Source of the DNA: Bog-532 sp963732345
GTDB taxonomy: Bacteria; Actinomycetota; Actinomycetes; Streptosporangiales; Streptosporangiaceae
NCBI GenBank assembly: GCA_963732345.1
Contig: CAVSZI010000021.1
Coordinates: forward strand, 1-64,000
Reading direction: 5' to 3'
DNA: 64,000 nt
Shown: piece after piece, positions 27,722 through 35,710 of the stretch
Numbering within the stretch: the stretch's first letter is position 1
Layout: each line of letters opens with the position of its first letter
Notes under the pieces: model-generated
What the model saw: only the letters and a program-made list of their open reading frames with translations
The model's database searches: none
What the model was told of the DNA's origin: nothing
Position numbers and translations under genes: made by a program

Positions 27722-27970
27722 ATGAGCACCTACGTCCTGATTCCCGGTGCGGGCGGTTCCGCCTGGTACTGGCACCGTGTCGTCCCGCTGCTGCGGGCCG
27801 CGGGGCACGACGCCATCGCCGTCGACTTGCCGGGCCCGGATCCCCACGCCGGCCTGCCCGAATACACCGACCTGGTGGTGTCCGCCATCGATGGGCGCGA
27901 GGACGTGGTGCTGGTCGCCGCGTCGATCGGCGGTTTCACCGCGCCGCTGGTGGCGGAGAAGGTTCCCGTC
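27722..27970 (+). pseudogene. Alpha/beta hydrolase N-terminal half, truncated by a TnpB tail
   Basis: The first 83 codons encode a hydrolase start (TYVLIPGAGGSAWYWHRVVP, then VDLPGPDPHAG) with the nucleophile elbow region VLVAASIGGFTAPLVAEK. The family normally has G-x-S-x-G; here Ala replaces the first Gly. The frame then runs directly into the C-terminal part of a TnpB protein (RWYPTSKTGSACGHLL), so the lid and the Asp/His of the triad are lost. It is a fusion by deletion or insertion, probably non-functional. Confidence 0.75.
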
Positions 27971-28261
27971 CGTTGGTACCCAACCAGCAAGACCGGCTCG
28001 GCGTGCGGGCATCTCCTCGCGGCGCTGAGCCTGAACACCCCGGACGAGGCAGTGCCCGTCCTGCCGTACCCGGCACGACCGGAACATCAACGCCGCGAGG
28101 AACTACTTGCGGCGGTTTTGCCGTAGCCGCCGGAACCGGCGCCGATGCCTGCGGAGCTGACGTCAGACACTCTGGGACCTCCCGGATGCAGTCGGCCGTG
28201 AAACAGGAACCCCCGGGCGTGAGCCCGGGAATCCCCGTCCTTCCGGGCGGGGAGTAGTCAA
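27971..28261 (+). mobile_element. 3' remnant of an IS200/IS605-type TnpB element
   Basis: The piece begins in the TnpB zinc-binding segment (SKTGSACGHLLAALSLNT, with one Cys lost) and frameshifts soon after. It retains the 3' end of the element. Its last roughly 60 bases, from GTGAAACAGGAACC to GGGGAGTAGTCAA, closely match the right end of the element at 44,113-44,177, including the same GC-rich hairpins. In active elements this end carries the transposition hairpin and the guide-RNA scaffold. No tnpA is nearby. Confidence 0.75.
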
Positions 28262-28452
28262 CGCCCCGCGAAGAACTCATCGACGAGGCCGCATGACTAC
28301 CCCGGCCATGGGCAGCCCAAGGATCGACTCACCTAGCAGCGTCCGGCCAGCGACTTCGGACTGCCTGTGGATCCCCGTTAGCCTGCGGCGATCCGTTAGG
28401 CGCCCCTGTTCCCTACCGGCCGGGCAGGCTTGCGCTGGGTACCATCGGAGGC

Positions 28453-28683
28453 ATGACGTTCAGCCGGATCACGACAGATCCAGATGTGATGGGCGGCCAG
28501 CCGTGCATTCGTGGGATGCGGATGCCGGTTGCCACGGTCGTGGCTATGGTGGCCGACGGGATGACGGTCAGCGAGATCATCGCCGAGCATCCCGGCCTCA
28601 CGCCCGAGGATATGCGGGAGGCCCTCCTGTACGCGGCCGAGGCCGTCCGCGAGCGCGAGCTGCCGCTGCGTCACACGGCATGA
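28453..28683 (+). CDS. DUF433 domain antitoxin-like protein
   Basis: The 76-aa protein has the compact DUF433 helix-turn-helix pattern: ITTDPDVMGGQPCIRGMRMP, VATVVAMVADGMTVSEIIAE and HPGLTPEDMREALLYAAE. The length is normal. Its TGA overlaps the ATG of the next gene (ATGA), the usual arrangement of DUF433/DUF5615 toxin-antitoxin pairs, in which it is the DNA-binding antitoxin that neutralises its partner and represses the operon. A short promoter region lies between the TnpB remnant and this start. Confidence 0.9.
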   Translation: MTFSRITTDPDVMGGQPCIRGMRMPVATVVAMVADGMTVSEIIAEHPGLTPEDMREALLYAAEAVRERELPLRHTA

Positions 28684-29050
28684 GATTCCTGATCGACAAC
28701 AACGTCTCGCCCTTACTCGCAGACCATCTGAAGGCGGCCGGGCATGACGCCGCCCATGTCCGCGACTACGGGCTCGAGGCGGCGACCGATTCCGTGGTGC
28801 TCGCCCGGGCGCGCGGCGACCGCCGTATCCTGATATCCGCAGACACCGATTTCGGGATGCTGCTGGCCCGGGAGAAGGCCGCCCGCCCGTCGATCCTGCT
28901 GATCCGCCGCCTGGTTGGCCGGCGCGCAGCCGACCAGGCCGCCGTCATCCTCGCCAATCTCGATGTTGTCGCGGATGACCTGGAAGCTGGCGCCGTGGTG
29001 GTACTGACTACGAATGGGTGCGAGTCCGGCGCCTGCCCATCGGCTCCTGA
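28680..29050 (+). CDS. DUF5615 PIN-like toxin, probable 3' frameshift
   Basis: The protein begins MRFLIDNNVSPLLADHLKAAGH, with DAAHVRDYGLEAATDSVVLA and ILISADTDFGMLLA. These are the acidic residues of the Mut7-C/PIN-like nuclease fold used by DUF5615 toxins. The frame as given runs on to 29192 with an uncharacteristic Cys/Arg-rich tail. From about 29,008 a different frame reads DYEWVRVRRLPIGS and stops at 29048-29050, which matches the usual family ending after VVVL. One base appears missing at about 29,007. If real, the toxin has an aberrant tail and may be inactive. Confidence 0.8.
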
Positions 29051-29330
29051 CCGCAGCCGGTGCGCCTGTACTCGCTGGACGGCGCCAATGCAGCCGACAT
29101 CACCATCGGCGCGCCAGCTGGGCACTACCTGCTGGCCACGGGATAGACGGGCTGCCGACGAGCATCTAGCATGCAGAAGTATCTTCTGCTGAGGGGCTTG
29201 ATGCCGACTTTTCCCTCGATCCGCCGCTGGCCCTCACCCGCTACGCTGCGTGACGGCGGCGCCGCCCCGGCCGTCTGCCCGCTGGCCGCCGCGAGCGCCG
29301 GGTCCGCGACCCAGGCACCGCGGGCCTAGC
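29051..29330. other. Gap with a short coding-like remnant
   Basis: There is no complete gene. At about 29,055-29,147 the plus strand reads RLYSLDGANAADITIGAPAG followed by HYLLATG and a TAG, with good codon bias but no start. It looks like the 3' scrap of an unrecognised gene. The rest is the leader of the IclR gene; no clear promoter motif was seen. Confidence 0.35.
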
Positions 29331-30122
29331 ATGACCACCGCGAAGACGCCGGATCCGCGGGCCAATCCCCGGCCCCAGTACCCGATCGAATCGGTCGACA
29401 ACGCGCTGCGGCTGCTGCTGATGTTCCGCGACCGCGGCGAGATCCGGCTGTCCGAAGCGCGCGAGGCCCTCGGTGTGGCCCAGTCCACCGCGCACCGGCT
29501 GATGGCCATGCTCGCGTACCACAACTTCGTCCGCCAGGACCCATTCTCGCGTACCTACCGGGCCGGGCCCGCCCTGATCGATGTCGGCCTGAGCGTGGTC
29601 CGCGCCATGGATATCCGGTCCATCGCCCGGCCCTTCCTGGAAGAGCTCATGCAGCAGGTGGGGGAGACGGTGCACCTGGCCACGCTCGAGGGAGCCGGCG
29701 CGCGCTTCCTCGACGCGGTCGAAAGCGAGCACACGCTGCGGGTGGCGGGCCAGACCGGCCGGGTGCTACCCGCGCACGCCGTGAGCGCCGGCAAGGCCAT
29801 GCTCGCGGCGCTGCCCGACGACGAGATCGACCGCCTCTACCCGTCCGACCCGCTGCCTGCCCGGACCGGCCGCACGATCACGACCCGCGAGCAATTGAAA
29901 GCCGAGCTCCAGCGGGTGCGCCGGCGCGGGTTCGCGAGCAACGCCGGGGAGAGCGAGGACGGCGTCAGCTCGATCGGCGTCGCCGTCCTGAACGCCAATG
30001 GCCGCCCGGTGGCCGCGGTGAGCGTCGCCGGCCCGCTGAGCCGGATGCCCGCCTCGATGGCCCGGCAGGTGGCGGAGCCGCTGACCGAGACCGTGCGCCT
30101 CATCTCCGCGCAGATGTCCTGA
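29331..30122 (+). CDS. IclR family transcriptional regulator
   Basis: The 263-aa regulator has an N-terminal winged helix (SVDNALRLLLMFRDRGEIRL, then EAREALGVAQSTAHRLMAML) and the IclR effector domain (LMQQVGETVHLATLEGAGARFLD; HAVSAGKAMLAALPDDEIDR; ASNAGESEDGVSSIGVAVLN). The ATG at 29331 begins MTTAKTPD. No catabolic operon stands next to it, only remnants, so its target is unknown; it may be a survivor of a lost pathway. Confidence 0.92.
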   Translation: MTTAKTPDPRANPRPQYPIESVDNALRLLLMFRDRGEIRLSEAREALGVAQSTAHRLMAMLAYHNFVRQDPFSRTYRAGPALIDVGLSVVRAMDIRSIARPFLEELMQQVGETVHLATLEGAGARFLDAVESEHTLRVAGQTGRVLPAHAVSAGKAMLAALPDDEIDRLYPSDPLPARTGRTITTREQLKAELQRVRRRGFASNAGESEDGVSSIGVAVLNANGRPVAAVSVAGPLSRMPASMARQVAEPLTETVRLISAQMS

Positions 30123-31149
30123 CCGGCGCCACCGGCCTTATGTCGCGCTGGATACCGGTTAGCTGCGGGTGCGGGCAATCAGGTCGTCGGCGGCCAGGGC
30201 GTTGATCACCCGGTCCGGCGTGATCCCGGCCGACTTCGGCCCGCTCGCAAGGTACGGCCTGGCCGTCACGCGCCCAGCCACGTGCGTGATACAGCGTGCA
30301 CAGCGCGGGGGCAAGTGCAGCCGTCCGCGGTGCTGGCGAGTGGCAGCCTTCGAAGGACCTGGCGTTCCAGGCCGAGGTGTCGATCGTCGCCGAGGCAGCG
30401 ACGCAGCGACGTGCAGGGCGGGTCCTGCCGGCGTCGGGGCGGGCCAGTCATGATACTCGCAGTCGCAGGTCGACGCATAGCAAATCCCGGCTAGGCGGAG
30501 TACACGGCGCGCGCGTCGCTGGCCGGACGCCAGTCCGTCCACTGGCGCACTGGATGAGCCGCCTGCTGCATCCGCTGATCCCGGCCCGTGCGACGAGGGC
30601 GCGGTCTCCGTCGACGATGCAGCCAGGATCCGGGCATCGTGATCCGGGTGCTGCTTCGTCCTCCGCTGTTTGGCGCGAGTGACGCTAGCGATCCGCCGCA
30701 GATGTCCGTTCGCTGCTGGTCATCGACGCTGGCCTGATAACCCAGGGCACCCGGTCAGACTCGGGAGAGATAGATCCACCGCGATCCGCGGTCACGAGAT
30801 GCGAAACCGGGCCCGGCTCGACCAGCGCGCCAGCGTCGAGCCTGGTCCCCGTGAGAGCCAAGGCTGCGCGGACCGCGCCACGCCCCGGGTTCGGGTCGGC
30901 CCGCGAGTACACGACCGGATCACCGACCGGCCGGCGCGGGCCAGTGGCTCCACAAGCTCAGCGACCCGGCTCAGCCAGTGAGCACCAGACTGCTCGTGAT
31001 CGCAGCCCTGAACTTCGCTGCCATGCTCCGCTCATCAATCTCCTGACCCGTGCCATACAGAGCTGGCCCGGACACTGACTTGTACAGGCCATGCTGGAGT
31101 ACATCGACTGGTCGGGCGTGAGCCTGGTCATGGTCGGCCGCTGATACCC
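30123..31149. other. Degenerate region without a recognisable gene
   Basis: About 1 kb without a convincing intact gene. The minus strand has a coding-like stretch at about 30,700-30,912 (VYSRADPNPGRGAVRAALAL, then GTRLDAGALVEPGP) and another ending at 30,162 (GITPDRVINALAADDLIART). Both are broken and not identified. The base composition stays high-GC. It looks like decayed gene matter between the IclR gene and the PHP pseudogene. Confidence 0.4.
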
Positions 31150-31597
31150 GCCGGGCCAGCCGTCGCCTCGCCAGCCAGTCGAGCTGGCCGGGGGCGTGCG
31201 CGTCGGTGTCGATGGAGAAGACGCAGCCGATGTCGACCGCCAGGCCAAGCAGGTCGTCGGGCGGGTCCTGCCGCTCGGGGCGGCAGTTGATCTCGACCGC
31301 GGTGCCGCTCTCCCGGCAGGCGGTGAACACGGCGCGGGCGTCGAACTGCGACTGCGGCCGTCCACGACCAGAGATGAGCCGCCCGGTGCAGTGCCCGAGC
31401 ACGTCCACGAGCGGGTTCCGCACGGCCGCCAGCATTCGCATCGTCATCGGTGCGGCGTCCATCCGCAGTTCGAGCTCCCCGGGTGGCAGTTCGCCGACGA
31501 CCTGGGCGGCCCGGCGGAACGCCCGGACACGGTAGGTCGGCGCGCTGGCCCGCTCGAGCTCGAACGCTATCTGCCGCAATGCCTGTGCCGGGTCCAC
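31150..31597 (-). pseudogene. PHP-domain protein with internal deletion
   Basis: The first 40 codons (MDPAQALRQIAFELERASAP, TYRVRAFRRAAQVVGELPPG) match the helical N-terminus of actinobacterial PHP-domain phosphoesterases. The sequence then jumps directly to the C-terminal PHP part: AAVRNPLVDVLGHCTGRLIS, FDARAVFTACRESGTAVEIN, and SIDTDAHAPGQLDW with the metal-binding D-x-D-x-H. Roughly 150-200 residues, including the first metal-binding histidines, are missing, and the frame breaks after LDW. It is a deletion pseudogene. Confidence 0.75.
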
Positions 31598-31696
31598 GGG
31601 TCCTGTCTTACCCGAACCAGCGGTATGCGCGTGTTATGCGCCGCTACCTGCCACAGACGCGTGCTATGCGCCGCGACCTGCGACAGACTAAGGATC

Positions 31697-31852
31697 ATGC
31701 GGCGAGCAGAGGGCACGTTCAACCTGGACCGGTTCGACGACGGGGCACCGTACAACAACCGCGAGGGCGTGAAGCTCGCCCCGGCTCATATCAGGAAGAC
31801 CTTCATCATCCCGGATGGAGGCCAGTCCTGCACGCTCGATTACGAGCTCTGA
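31697..31852 (+). CDS. 51-aa fragment resembling the N-terminus of DUF3224
   Basis: This small frame encodes MRRAEGTFNLDRFDDGAPYN, then REGVKLAPAHIRKTF and ends TLDYEL. The pattern resembles the start of DUF3224 beta-barrel proteins, which have a TF-x-W/F-DE-PY motif, then a K-x-F strand and a YEL-like strand, over about 130 aa. Here a stop follows the third strand, so the protein is truncated. Two imperfect 27-30-bp repeats precede it at about 31,627-31,690. It overlaps nothing and lies 40 bp before the phosphotransferase start. Confidence 0.4.
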   Translation: MRRAEGTFNLDRFDDGAPYNNREGVKLAPAHIRKTFIIPDGGQSCTLDYEL

Positions 31853-31892
31853 AGCCGGGCCGCCTGGCGCGCGCGACGAGACTGGCCACCGG

Positions 31893-32768
31893 ATGACGGA
31901 GAGCACCCCGGACACCTTGCTGGCGGCGGTGACCGCCGGAGCGGGGCTCAAGGGTACCCAGATTGTCCGCGGTACCGGCAAGTCGATGCTCGTCGCGGGC
32001 GAGATGGACGGTGAGCCCGTCATCGCCAAGATCCTGCTCACCGCCGATCCGTTCTGGGTGGCGAAGTGGCGGCACGAAATTGACATCTACCGGTCCTTCG
32101 CCCGGGAACGGCCGCCGGTCCGGATTCCCGAGCTGAAGTGGATGTACGGCCAGACCGCGCTGATCCTCGAATGGATCGGGGACCGGCCGGCCGACGAAGG
32201 CCGTTATCTTTCCCGCCCTCTCGATGCGGGCGACATCGCGGCGGTCGTTGGGGCCGCGGAGGCGATCAGCACCTGGCAGCCGACCGTGCCCGGGTCGCCG
32301 GCCCGGCGCGTGATGGTCGACTACCAGAAGCGGATCGACCGCTATCATCGCCGCGCCTTCTTCACCGCGGCCGACCGGGAGGCGCTCCTGCGCCTGCTGG
32401 CCCGGTACGGTGACCGGCGCGAGTTCGCCCATGGCGACCTACTTCCCGCCAACATCCTGCTCGGCGCCCGCCACGCGTGCACGGTGGTGGACTGGGAGTT
32501 CGGCGGTCAATACCTGGCCGGTTATGACCTGGCGACGCTGTACGTGCTGTTCGGCGACGCCGCCCCCGCGATACGGCCGCGCATCGAGGCGGCGGTGGCG
32601 TCGGCCGGGACGGATGCGGAGTTCACCGTCAACCTCGCCTGCATTCTGGTCCGGGAACTGCGCATTCATCAGGAACTGAGCGACAACGACATCGCGCGGG
32701 GCCGGTTGCCGGGCCTGGTGGAGGCGTGGGCGCAGGGCCGCCGCCGGCTCCACGCCCGCGCGGGTTAG
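31893..32768 (+). CDS. Aminoglycoside phosphotransferase-like kinase
   Basis: The 291-aa protein has the APH/choline-kinase fold: a nucleotide-binding N-lobe (IVRGTGKSMLVAGEMDGEPVIAKIL), the Brenner-type catalytic loop FAHGDLLPANILLG (H-x-D-x4-N), the metal-binding VVDWEFGGQY, and the helical C-lobe. It phosphorylates a small molecule; the substrate may be a drug, sugar or choline-like alcohol. The ATG at 31893 (MTESTPD) is used. The gene stands alone, between a fragment and the lipoprotein gene. Confidence 0.85.
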   Translation: MTESTPDTLLAAVTAGAGLKGTQIVRGTGKSMLVAGEMDGEPVIAKILLTADPFWVAKWRHEIDIYRSFARERPPVRIPELKWMYGQTALILEWIGDRPADEGRYLSRPLDAGDIAAVVGAAEAISTWQPTVPGSPARRVMVDYQKRIDRYHRRAFFTAADREALLRLLARYGDRREFAHGDLLPANILLGARHACTVVDWEFGGQYLAGYDLATLYVLFGDAAPAIRPRIEAAVASAGTDAEFTVNLACILVRELRIHQELSDNDIARGRLPGLVEAWAQGRRRLHARAG

Positions 32769-32948
32769 CCGCCGGCTCCAACTCCCGCGCGGTTAGCCGC
32801 CGGCCGGGCCCGGGGGCGGCTCCCAGAATTGACCACAAGCCGATCGTTAAAGCCGTGCGTTGGGTCGCATACCGGACGCCCGAACACGATACGGTGTCCG
32901 ACGGCGCACCATCCGGGCCTACCCTCTGAGCGAACCCTGTGGGAAATC

Positions 32949-34703
32949 GTGTCTCACATACGCAGGCATATACGCGGGCGCATACGCGGGCACCGTGGCG
33001 GGACGATCCTGGCTGTGCTGTCCGTCCTCGCGCTCTGCGTCACGGCCTGCTCGAGCGGCCGGCCCCAGGCGGCCTCATCGGCGGGACCCCAGCCGGGAAC
33101 CCCGCGCAACCCGGTGGCCGCGCGGACGCATGCGCCGTCCTCGGCGACGGTCGTCCTCACGGGCTCGTCCGCCGACCAGCTCGCGGCCGAGGTGGCGCAG
33201 CAGCTGTTCCTGTCCGCCCCGGTCGTCGTGATCAGCGCAGACGACCCGGCTATGGTGAACGCCGCCGCCGCCGACGCGCGGCGGGTGAATGCGCCGCTCT
33301 TGCTGACCGCGCCGGCCAGCCCGGCCGCCCCGCCGTCCGGGCCCCCGCCGTCTACTGGATCCCCGCCGTCCGGGCCCGCACCGTCCGGGCCCGCATCGTC
33401 TACTGGACCCCCGCCGGGCGCTACTGGATCCCCGGCAGCCGCTGGGCCCCGGCCCTCGCCCGGCCTCCCGCCGTCCACGGCCCCCCGGCCGCCCCGGGCT
33501 CCCACCGCACCCGGTGCGATCACTCCGGCTCTGCGCACAGAGATCAAGAACCTTCACCCGCGCGACGTCCTGGCCGTGGGGGTGCCCGCGCGTGCGCTGG
33601 CCGGCCAGCTGCCCGGCGTTCAGGTGGTCGCGGGGCCCGGCGCGCTGCCCGCGACGACGCTGCCGCCGCCGCTCAGCCACGTGGCCGTCCTCGTGCCACC
33701 CGGCGCTGCCGCGGCCACGACGGCGATGACCGAGACCGCACAGGTCGCCGGGGCCACCGTGGTGCCGGTGCCCGGTGACGACCCGCGGGCCGACCCCACC
33801 GCGATCGCCGCGCTGTCGGCGGCGAAGCCCACCCGGGTCGTGGCGGCCGGGGCCGGCTTCGGGCCGCCCAGCGTCCTCGCCAACCGGGTCGCGGTCGCCG
33901 CGACCGGCGTCCAGTTGCCGGGCGGTGGCCAGATCGTCTTCCCCGGCCACCGGCTGGTCGCCCTGTACGGCCACCCGGAGTCGCCCGTACTCGGCGCGCT
34001 CGGCCAGCAGGACCTCCCGGCCAGCATCGCCCGGGCGAAGCAGATAGCCGCCTCCTACCAGGCGCTGAGCAGGGTCCCTGTCGTCCCGGCGTTCGAGATC
34101 ATCGCCACGGTGGCCCTGGGATTCCCCGGCCCGGACGGTACCTACTCGGGTGTGTCCAGCGTGGCCTCCCTGCGCCCCTGGGTGGAGCGGGCGACCGCCG
34201 CCGGCTTCTACGTCGTGCTGGACCTGCAGCCGGGGCAGGCCAGCCTGCTCGATCAAGCCAGGATGTACGAGCCGTTGCTGGCCATGCCCAACGTGGGGCT
34301 GGCCCTGGACGCGGAGTGGAAACTGCAGCCGGGCCAGTTGCCGCTGCAGCAGATCGGCAGCGTCAGCATCAACGAGGTCAACAGCGTGGTGAGGTGGCTG
34401 GCCGGCCTGACCGCCGAGCTCCGCCTGCCGCAGAAACTTCTGGTCCTGCACCAGTTCCAGCTGTCGATGATCCAGGATGAGCGGCGCCTCGACACCAGCA
34501 ACGGCGACCTGGCGATCGTCATCCACATGGACGGGCAGGGCACGCAGGGCGTGAAGCAGGACACCTGGAACGCGGTCACCGCGGCCGCTCCGCCCGGGGT
34601 GTTCTTCGGCTGGAAGAATTTCTTCACGAAGGATCATCCGATGGCGAGCCCGCAAGACACCATGTCAAAGCGCCCTGAGCCCGTCATGATCTCGTATCAG
34701 TGA
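32949..34703 (+). CDS. Secreted lipoprotein with cell-wall-binding-repeat-like domain
   Basis: The roughly 584-aa protein has a basic N-terminus, a hydrophobic signal (ILAVLSVLALCVTAC) with lipobox VTAC, then a Pro/Ser/Gly-rich linker with short repeats at about 33,320-33,510. The segment TVVLTGSSADQLAAEVAQQL, VVISADDPAM and APLLLTAPAS follows the pattern of cell-wall-binding repeat 2 proteins. The C-terminal 250 residues form a conserved-looking domain (RAKQIAASYQALSRVPVVPA, FYVVLDLQPGQASLLDQARM, VGLALDAEWKLQPGQ) that resembles a TIM-barrel-like glycosidase region, without assignable catalysis. The GTG at 32949 is preferred because it gives a normal signal length. The role is envelope-associated but otherwise unknown. 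Confidence 0.7.
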   Translation: MSHIRRHIRGRIRGHRGGTILAVLSVLALCVTACSSGRPQAASSAGPQPGTPRNPVAARTHAPSSATVVLTGSSADQLAAEVAQQLFLSAPVVVISADDPAMVNAAAADARRVNAPLLLTAPASPAAPPSGPPPSTGSPPSGPAPSGPASSTGPPPGATGSPAAAGPRPSPGLPPSTAPRPPRAPTAPGAITPALRTEIKNLHPRDVLAVGVPARALAGQLPGVQVVAGPGALPATTLPPPLSHVAVLVPPGAAAATTAMTETAQVAGATVVPVPGDDPRADPTAIAALSAAKPTRVVAAGAGFGPPSVLANRVAVAATGVQLPGGGQIVFPGHRLVALYGHPESPVLGALGQQDLPASIARAKQIAASYQALSRVPVVPAFEIIATVALGFPGPDGTYSGVSSVASLRPWVERATAAGFYVVLDLQPGQASLLDQARMYEPLLAMPNVGLALDAEWKLQPGQLPLQQIGSVSINEVNSVVRWLAGLTAELRLPQKLLVLHQFQLSMIQDERRLDTSNGDLAIVIHMDGQGTQGVKQDTWNAVTAAAPPGVFFGWKNFFTKDHPMASPQDTMSKRPEPVMISYQ

Positions 34704-34905
34704 CCAGCCGCGTGGCCGCCGTGGGCGCATTTTGGGCACTTCCCGACTTATCCACAGGCTCAAAGAAGGCGTTCATGATCTCGTGGACGTGGACGTCTCG
34801 CATGAAGTGCGCTTCCTTGCGGTTCTTCACCGGGGCGTAGACGAGCCGGCCGTTCGGCATCTTCCGGCCGCTGGCGCTTCGCGTCGAGTTCACGCGCGAG
34901 GTCAC
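34684..34905 (-). CDS. Small hypothetical protein
   Basis: This minus-strand frame has good third-position bias. It encodes MPNGRLVYAPVKNRKEAHFM, then RDVHVHEIMNAFFEPVDKSG, from GTG 34905 or ATG 34860. No family is recognised. The His/Lys-rich segment could be structured. No ribosome-binding site is obvious, so it may be a remnant. It overlaps the 3' end of the lipoprotein gene by 20 bp. Confidence 0.35.
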   Translation of the reverse strand: MTSRVNSTRSASGRKMPNGRLVYAPVKNRKEAHFMRDVHVHEIMNAFFEPVDKSGSAQNAPTAATRLVTDTRS

Positions 34906-34956
34906 CAGGCAGGTCGCGCCGCGTAGGGCTGCCTGACCAAGCCAGGCCAGACGTAT

Positions 34957-34995
34957 GAAAGACCCGTCACCCTCTCCGGGGTGACGGGCCTTTCT
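34957..34995 (+). terminator. Intrinsic-type terminator hairpin
   Basis: A near-perfect stem (AAAGACCCGTCACCC pairing with GGGGTGACGGGCCTTT) encloses a short loop and is followed by T-rich bases. It can work in both directions, and lies between the lipoprotein region and the minus-strand gene ending at 35029. Confidence 0.85.
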
Positions 34996-35028
34996 GCGTT
35001 GACGGGGGAGAGGCATCCCGCCAGCGGT

Positions 35029-35562
35029 CTAGGTGGCGTCGTCGAGCACGCCGGTCGCCTCGAACGTCTCGATGGCCCGGCTGAGGATACCGGGACTCTC
35101 GCGAGTGATCAGCGGCACTCGCTGCGCCTCCCACCTGGGCGGCCCGTCGAGCATCGCCTTCCACCAGACGCGCCAGTTCGGGTGCTTGTCCATGATGCCG
35201 TCGCGATGCCGGTCCAGCTCCCACGCGGTCTGGCTGCCGGAGACGTTGTGCCAGGCGATCTCGGGTCCGATGTCCGCTGGCGGTGTCTGCGGTCCTACAT
35301 AGTGCCCGTCGTCGACCTGGGCGATCAGGTGCTCCATCTCGTTGCCGTCACGGGACTGGAGCACGGGCAGCCGGTAGGCCGTCCAGAGGGTTGGCAGGGC
35401 GAGGCGGAAGAGATAGGTGACGTTCCAGCTGGTGTGACGCGACGCCAGCTCGGCGAGGATCTTGTCGTGGGCGAGGATGTAGCCGCCCGAGCCGGTGGTG
35501 TAGCGCGTCGGTACTTCGCCAGGGAGACGAAGGCTCGGGCCGGACGAGCCATCGTTCGTCAT
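35029..35562 (-). CDS. Hypothetical protein divergent from the XRE regulator
   Basis: The 177-aa soluble protein starts at ATG 35562 (MTNDGSSGPS). It has GGYILAHDKILAELASRHTS, YLFRLALPTLWTAYRLPVLQ, a basic/aromatic stretch HPNWRVWWKAMLDGPPRWEA and an acidic end. I do not recognise the family. It is divergently arranged with the helix-turn-helix regulator 148 bp away, so the pair may share a promoter and the regulator may control it. It ends at the strong hairpin near 34,980. Confidence 0.6.
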   Translation of the reverse strand: MTNDGSSGPSLRLPGEVPTRYTTGSGGYILAHDKILAELASRHTSWNVTYLFRLALPTLWTAYRLPVLQSRDGNEMEHLIAQVDDGHYVGPQTPPADIGPEIAWHNVSGSQTAWELDRHRDGIMDKHPNWRVWWKAMLDGPPRWEAQRVPLITRESPGILSRAIETFEATGVLDDAT

Positions 35563-35710
35563 CGTAATCAAACCCTTTCCTGTACCTATGCGGGTATCGG
35601 CAGTCAATCCGCGACGGAGCGTAGGCTGAAAGGGGTTGAATGTGGTCTGCCCCAAGGTGGTCCACAGGTCCACGGGTCCACGGTCCATACGCCGGCGATT
35701 GGCACGCGGC

